A DNA stretch of 64,000 bases from Arthrobacter sp. QXT-31. GTDB taxonomy: Bacteria > Actinomycetota > Actinomycetes > Actinomycetales > Micrococcaceae. Positions 58,988 through 64,000 of the stretch are shown in pieces. The DNA is taken from NCBI RefSeq assembly GCF_001969265.1, contig NZ_CP019304.1:2790001-2854000 (forward strand), in the 5' to 3' direction. The notes beneath the pieces were generated by a model that did not search any database, had not been told where the DNA came from, and was given only the letters and a program-made list of their open reading frames with translations. Position 1 is the stretch's first letter; the number at the start of each line of letters is the position of its first letter. A program made the translations under genes and the position numbers.

Positions 58988-59713
58988 CTAGATGCTGTAT
59001 TCCGCAGGGCCGCGCACGGTGGCTGCGGGCCCGCAGATGAAGCGGTAGCCGCCGCCGCGGACGGTGGCGATCGCGTGCCGGCCGCCGCACAGCTTCCGCC
59101 GCACCCGGCCCACGTACACGTCGATGGAGCGGGCGGCGGCACCGGGGCTGTCGCACGACTCCAGGAACAGCCGCAGCTCCTCCCGGTCAACGGTCCGCGA
59201 GCAGTGTTCCACCAGGTAGCGCAGCAGCTTGAACTCGACGCCGGTCAGCGGCACCCGCTCGCCGTCCAGCAGCACCTCGGACCGGGCCAGGTCCACAGCC
59301 ACTTGGCTGACGTGCCCGGCCGACGGCGGGAGGTGGGCGGCGCCGCCGTCGTCCGTCTCCCGGGACTCCGCGTCCATTGGATCCTGTTGCGAGGGGTCCG
59401 GCTGCGGGGAATCGGGGGAGGACGACGGCGGCACTGTCGTTCCGCCGTCGGGCGCACCGTTGGGCGCCCCCTCCCCAGGGGGCGGGCCCGGGCGCGTCCC
59501 GGCGGCGGAAGTTGCAGCTCCGGCGGCGGGCCAGTGGACTTCCGCCTCCGGAGCAAACTGAAGGGCCCGTGCCAGCACCAGCTCCGCGGCCCGGGCCAGG
59601 ACGTCGGGATCGATGTCCTGGCCCTCGGGGGGAGCTACCCAGACGGCCAGGCCGTGGGCCTTGGCGCCCCAGGGGGCCGAAGTGCCGCGCGGTGAATGGG
59701 CATGCACAGCCAC
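58988..59713 (-). CDS. OmpR-type winged-helix protein without a receiver domain
   Basis: 241 residues. N-terminal ~50: a small domain with GLAVWVAPPEGQDIDPDVLARAAELVL; then a long Pro/Gly/Ser-rich linker (~60-130). The C-terminal ~100 is a trans_reg_C DNA-binding domain: LTGVEFKLLRYLVEH, RSIDVYVGRVRRKL, IATVRGGGYRFI. No phosphoacceptor domain, so it is a one-component regulator. It starts 10 bp after allB and is probably part of the gcl-glxK-allB operon. Confidence 0.85.
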   Translation of the reverse strand: MAVHAHSPRGTSAPWGAKAHGLAVWVAPPEGQDIDPDVLARAAELVLARALQFAPEAEVHWPAAGAATSAAGTRPGPPPGEGAPNGAPDGGTTVPPSSSPDSPQPDPSQQDPMDAESRETDDGGAAHLPPSAGHVSQVAVDLARSEVLLDGERVPLTGVEFKLLRYLVEHCSRTVDREELRLFLESCDSPGAAARSIDVYVGRVRRKLCGGRHAIATVRGGGYRFICGPAATVRGPAEYSI

Positions 59714-59723
59714 CGCGCGGCCC

Positions 59724-61067
59724 TCAGATGCCGCCGCGGCGGATCAGCTTGCCACCGGGGGTCCTGCCGTCCACCACGCTGCCGCGCAGGTAGGTGCGGC
59801 GGACCACGCCGGAGAGAGCCTTGCCGTCGTACGGGGTGATGGGGTTCTTGTGCTTGAGCTTGGACACGTCCACCACGAAGGCCTCGTCCTGGGCGAAGAC
59901 GGCGAAGTCGGCGTCGTACCCCAGCGCCAGCTGGCCCTTGTTGGAGAGCCGGGCCAGGGACGCGGGCTTCTCGGCCATCCACGACACCACCTGCTCCAGC
60001 GGAATGCCGCGGTGCCGGGCCTCGGACCAGATCAGGGACAGGCCCAGCTGCAGCGAGGAGACGCCGCCCCAGGCCACGGCGAAGTCACCGTTTTCCAGAT
60101 CCTTCAGATCCAGCGTGCTGGGGGAGTGGTCGGAGACGATGCAGTCGATGGTGCCGTCCTGCAGGCCCTGCCAGAGGAGCTCGCGGTTGGAGGCCTCCCG
60201 GATGGGCGGGCAGCACTTGTACGCCGTGGCGCCGTCGGGGATCTCCTCGGCCATGAGCGTGAGGTAGTGCGGGCAGGTCTCCACGGTGAGGTGCACGCCG
60301 TCGCGCTTTGCCGAGGCGATCATCGGCAGCGCGTCGGAGGACGAGAGGTGCAGGATGTGGGCGCGGGCGCCGGTCCAGCGGGCGCGCTCGATCACCTCCG
60401 CGATGGCCTTGTTCTCGGCGCCGCGGGGGCGGGAGGCCAGGAACGTGGAGTAATGGGCGCCGCCGGGGTGGGGCGCGTGGTCGATGGCGTGGGAGTCCTC
60501 GGCGTGGACGATCATGAGCGAGTCGAAGGACTTCAGCTCGCGCATGTCCTCCTCCATCTCGTCCGCGTCCAGGTGCGGGAACTCGTCCACCCCGGAGTGC
60601 AGCAGGAAGCACTTGAAGCCGAAGACGCCCTCATCGTGCAGCGGGCGAAGGTCGGACTTGTTGCCGGGGATGGCGCCGCCCCAGAACCCGACGTCCACGA
60701 ACGCCTGGTCCTCGGCCACCTCGCGCTTGAGCTTGAGGCCGTCGACGTTGGTGGTGGGCGGGATGGAGTTCAGCGGCATGTCGATGATAGTGGTGACGCC
60801 GCCGGCGGCCGCGGCGCGGGTGGCGGACGCGAAGCCCTCCCACTCGGTGCGGCCGGGCTCGTTGACGTGGACGTGGGTGTCCACCAGGCCGGGGATCAGG
60901 GTTTCGTCGTCGGCGAGTTCCACCACCTCGTCCCCCTGCAGGCCATTGCCGAGCGGCTCGAGGGCGACGATCTTGCCGCCGCGCACACCCACTTCACGGG
61001 CGGCGATTCCGGCGGTGGTGAGGACGCGCCGGCCCCGGATGACCAGGTCAAAGCGTTCTTCAGACAT
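59724..61067 (-). CDS. allB: Allantoinase
   Basis: Opens the allantoin ring to allantoate. 447 residues, cyclic amidohydrolase fold: metal His pair in [19 protein letters not shown], carbamylated Lys in [16 protein letters not shown], His in [13 protein letters not shown] and [12 protein letters not shown], and the metal Asp in [13 protein letters not shown]. Its start overlaps the glycerate kinase stop by 8 bases. Dihydropyrimidinase is less likely given the gcl-glxK context. Confidence 0.93.
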   Translation of the reverse strand: MSEERFDLVIRGRRVLTTAGIAAREVGVRGGKIVALEPLGNGLQGDEVVELADDETLIPGLVDTHVHVNEPGRTEWEGFASATRAAAAGGVTTIIDMPLNSIPPTTNVDGLKLKREVAEDQAFVDVGFWGGAIPGNKSDLRPLHDEGVFGFKCFLLHSGVDEFPHLDADEMEEDMRELKSFDSLMIVHAEDSHAIDHAPHPGGAHYSTFLASRPRGAENKAIAEVIERARWTGARAHILHLSSSDALPMIASAKRDGVHLTVETCPHYLTLMAEEIPDGATAYKCCPPIREASNRELLWQGLQDGTIDCIVSDHSPSTLDLKDLENGDFAVAWGGVSSLQLGLSLIWSEARHRGIPLEQVVSWMAEKPASLARLSNKGQLALGYDADFAVFAQDEAFVVDVSKLKHKNPITPYDGKALSGVVRRTYLRGSVVDGRTPGGKLIRRGGI

Positions 61068-62262
61068 TCAGGGGCTCCTTCGTGTTCGCAGTGTCGGTCA
61101 CGTGCACGCCAATGTGCTGACCCAATTCCTCAAGCAGGCGTCCTGCTTCGGCTATACATATCTCTACATTGCTCTCCAGCGCCGTCAGGGGATAGACCTG
61201 CCGGAAGCCGGAGTTCTGCTGCTGTTCGGGCGAGAGCGTGGTGCGGCCGCAGACGGCAACCACCGGTACGGCGGCGGCAGCTGCCGCGCGGGCAACGCCC
61301 ATGGGCGTCTTGCCCAGCAGGCTCTGTTCGTCGAGGCTGCCTTCGCCGGTGATCACCAGGTCCGCGCCGGCCAGGCGGTCGGCGAGCCGGGTGAATTCAA
61401 GTACGACGTCGATGCCCGGCCGCCGTGATGCCGCCAGTGCCGCGATGGCGGCGTAGCCGACGCCGCCGGCTGCCCCGGCGCCCGGCGCGCTGGCGGCCTT
61501 GACCGCCCGCGGCCCGATCTCCGCGGCGAGGACCTGGACGAAGTTGGCCAGGGCGGCGTCCAGTTCGCCGACGTCGGCGGCGGTGGCGCCCTTCTGTGGT
61601 CCGAAGATCGCGGCTGCGCCTTCCGCTCCGAGCAGCGGGTTGTCCACGTCGCTCGCCAGGATGAAGCGGGATTCCTCCAGCCGGGTGTCGAAGCCGGAGA
61701 AGTCGATTTCCGCCAGGTCCGCGAGGGCGGCGCCGCCGAGGGGCAGTTCGTTGCCGGCGGCGTCGAGCAGCTTCGCGCCGAGCCCCTGCAGCACCCCCGC
61801 ACCGCCGTCGGTGTTGGCGCTGCCGCCGACGCCGAGGATGATCTGCCGGCAGCCGGCGTCGAGCGCCGCGCGGATCAGTTCGCCGGTGCCCAGGCTGCTG
61901 GCAGTCCGGGCCGTTACGGAATCCGGCCGCCCGCCGTCGTAGTTGGGAAGCACCGCCAAACCGGAAGCCGCGGCCATTTCGATCACGGCCTCCCGGCCGC
62001 GGACCGCGAACTCGGCCGTCAGCGGCTGTCCGGTGGGGCCGCTGACCACGGCACGGCGGCGGGTGAAGCCGGAGCCGACGGCGGCGTCGAGGGTGCCCTC
62101 GCCGCCGTCGGCCACGGGAATCCGCAGTACCTCAAGTGAGCGCCGTCCCTCATGGCTGACGCCGTCCGCTGTGGCGGAACGCAGCCCGGTTTCAAGGTGC
62201 CGGGCCACGTCAGGGGCGGAGAGTGAGCCCTTGAACTTGTCCGGCGCGATCACGATGCGCAT
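61060..62262 (-). CDS. glxK: Glycerate kinase
   Basis: Phosphorylates glycerate formed from tartronate semialdehyde. 400 residues of the GarK/GlxK family: [23 protein letters not shown] start, [20 protein letters not shown], and [27 protein letters not shown]. Lies 3 bases after gcl and overlaps allB, so it is firmly in the glyoxylate operon. Confidence 0.94.
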   Translation of the reverse strand: MRIVIAPDKFKGSLSAPDVARHLETGLRSATADGVSHEGRRSLEVLRIPVADGGEGTLDAAVGSGFTRRRAVVSGPTGQPLTAEFAVRGREAVIEMAAASGLAVLPNYDGGRPDSVTARTASSLGTGELIRAALDAGCRQIILGVGGSANTDGGAGVLQGLGAKLLDAAGNELPLGGAALADLAEIDFSGFDTRLEESRFILASDVDNPLLGAEGAAAIFGPQKGATAADVGELDAALANFVQVLAAEIGPRAVKAASAPGAGAAGGVGYAAIAALAASRRPGIDVVLEFTRLADRLAGADLVITGEGSLDEQSLLGKTPMGVARAAAAAAVPVVAVCGRTTLSPEQQQNSGFRQVYPLTALESNVEICIAEAGRLLEELGQHIGVHVTDTANTKEPLNV

Positions 62263-62265
62263 TGC

Positions 62266-64000
<1,735 letters not shown>

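Overview
The window is high-GC DNA from an actinobacterium of the Arthrobacter group (Arthrobacter, Pseudarthrobacter or Paenarthrobacter). The gene at 21406-23898 reads almost residue for residue like the characterised dimethylglycine oxidase of Arthrobacter globiformis, and glyA-soxBDAG-sdaA-purU has the gene order known from Arthrobacter sarcosine clusters. Codon use, frequent GTG/TTG starts and many 4-base stop/start overlaps fit. I see no rRNA, tRNA or CRISPR array.

Layout. 1-2520: an ECF-type transporter protein (T-A-A fusion, cut by the window edge), a cell-surface lipoprotein, and a cupin. 2521-3595: an intact IS481-family element. 4.4-13.8 kb: a complete betaine module. Leftward run Rieske ferredoxin, BCCT transporter, purU and a dimethylglycine oxidase paralogue; rightward run a NAD(P)H:ferredoxin reductase and a GbcA-like Rieske oxygenase; then an IclR regulator. 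14-19.2 kb: moeA-fdhD-catalase, with fdhD split by a second IS481-type element and the catalase frameshifted. 19.5-25.7 kb: dmg-fchA-folD plus a small orphan gene, purU and a GntR regulator. 25.8-35.5 kb: a ProP-like carrier, inositol-phosphate synthase, molybdopterin genes (moaA, moaD, DUF6457), a second BCCT carrier, a second ferredoxin reductase and a second IclR gene. 35.7-42 kb: GNAT, a HATPase-LuxR regulator divergent from hexulose-6-phosphate synthase, a degenerate EAL protein, two DUF202 proteins. 41-47.2 kb: formylglycine-generating enzyme, arylsulfatase, MFS carrier and a third IclR gene. 48.6-58.2 kb: GntR and the glyA-soxBDAG-sdaA-purU operon. 58.4-64 kb: peroxiredoxin, winged-helix protein, and the allantoin/glyoxylate operon gcl-glxK-allB (gcl runs off the edge).

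How it works together. Glycine betaine taken up by BCCT carriers would be demethylated by the Rieske oxygenase to dimethylglycine, by dimethylglycine oxidase to sarcosine and by SoxBDAG to glycine. Methyl carbons leave as 5,10-methylene-THF or formaldehyde. FolD and FchA turn the folate carbon into 10-formyl-THF, PurU releases formate, GlyA and SdaA make serine then pyruvate, and hexulose-6-phosphate synthase traps free formaldehyde. The moa/moe/fdhD genes fit a formate dehydrogenase lying elsewhere.

The strongest unexplained signals are (1) a promoter module, TTGACA then 17-18 bp then CACTCTGTTGCATAT, present in five good copies and one diverged copy next to genes that travel with three IclR paralogues, two copies with remnants of a Rieske ferredoxin gene behind them; (2) intergenic repeat units spaced exactly 32 bp apart, always just after a stop codon and always in the sense direction of the gene they follow; and (3) a palindrome centred on GATATATC at both GntR loci and upstream of moeA.
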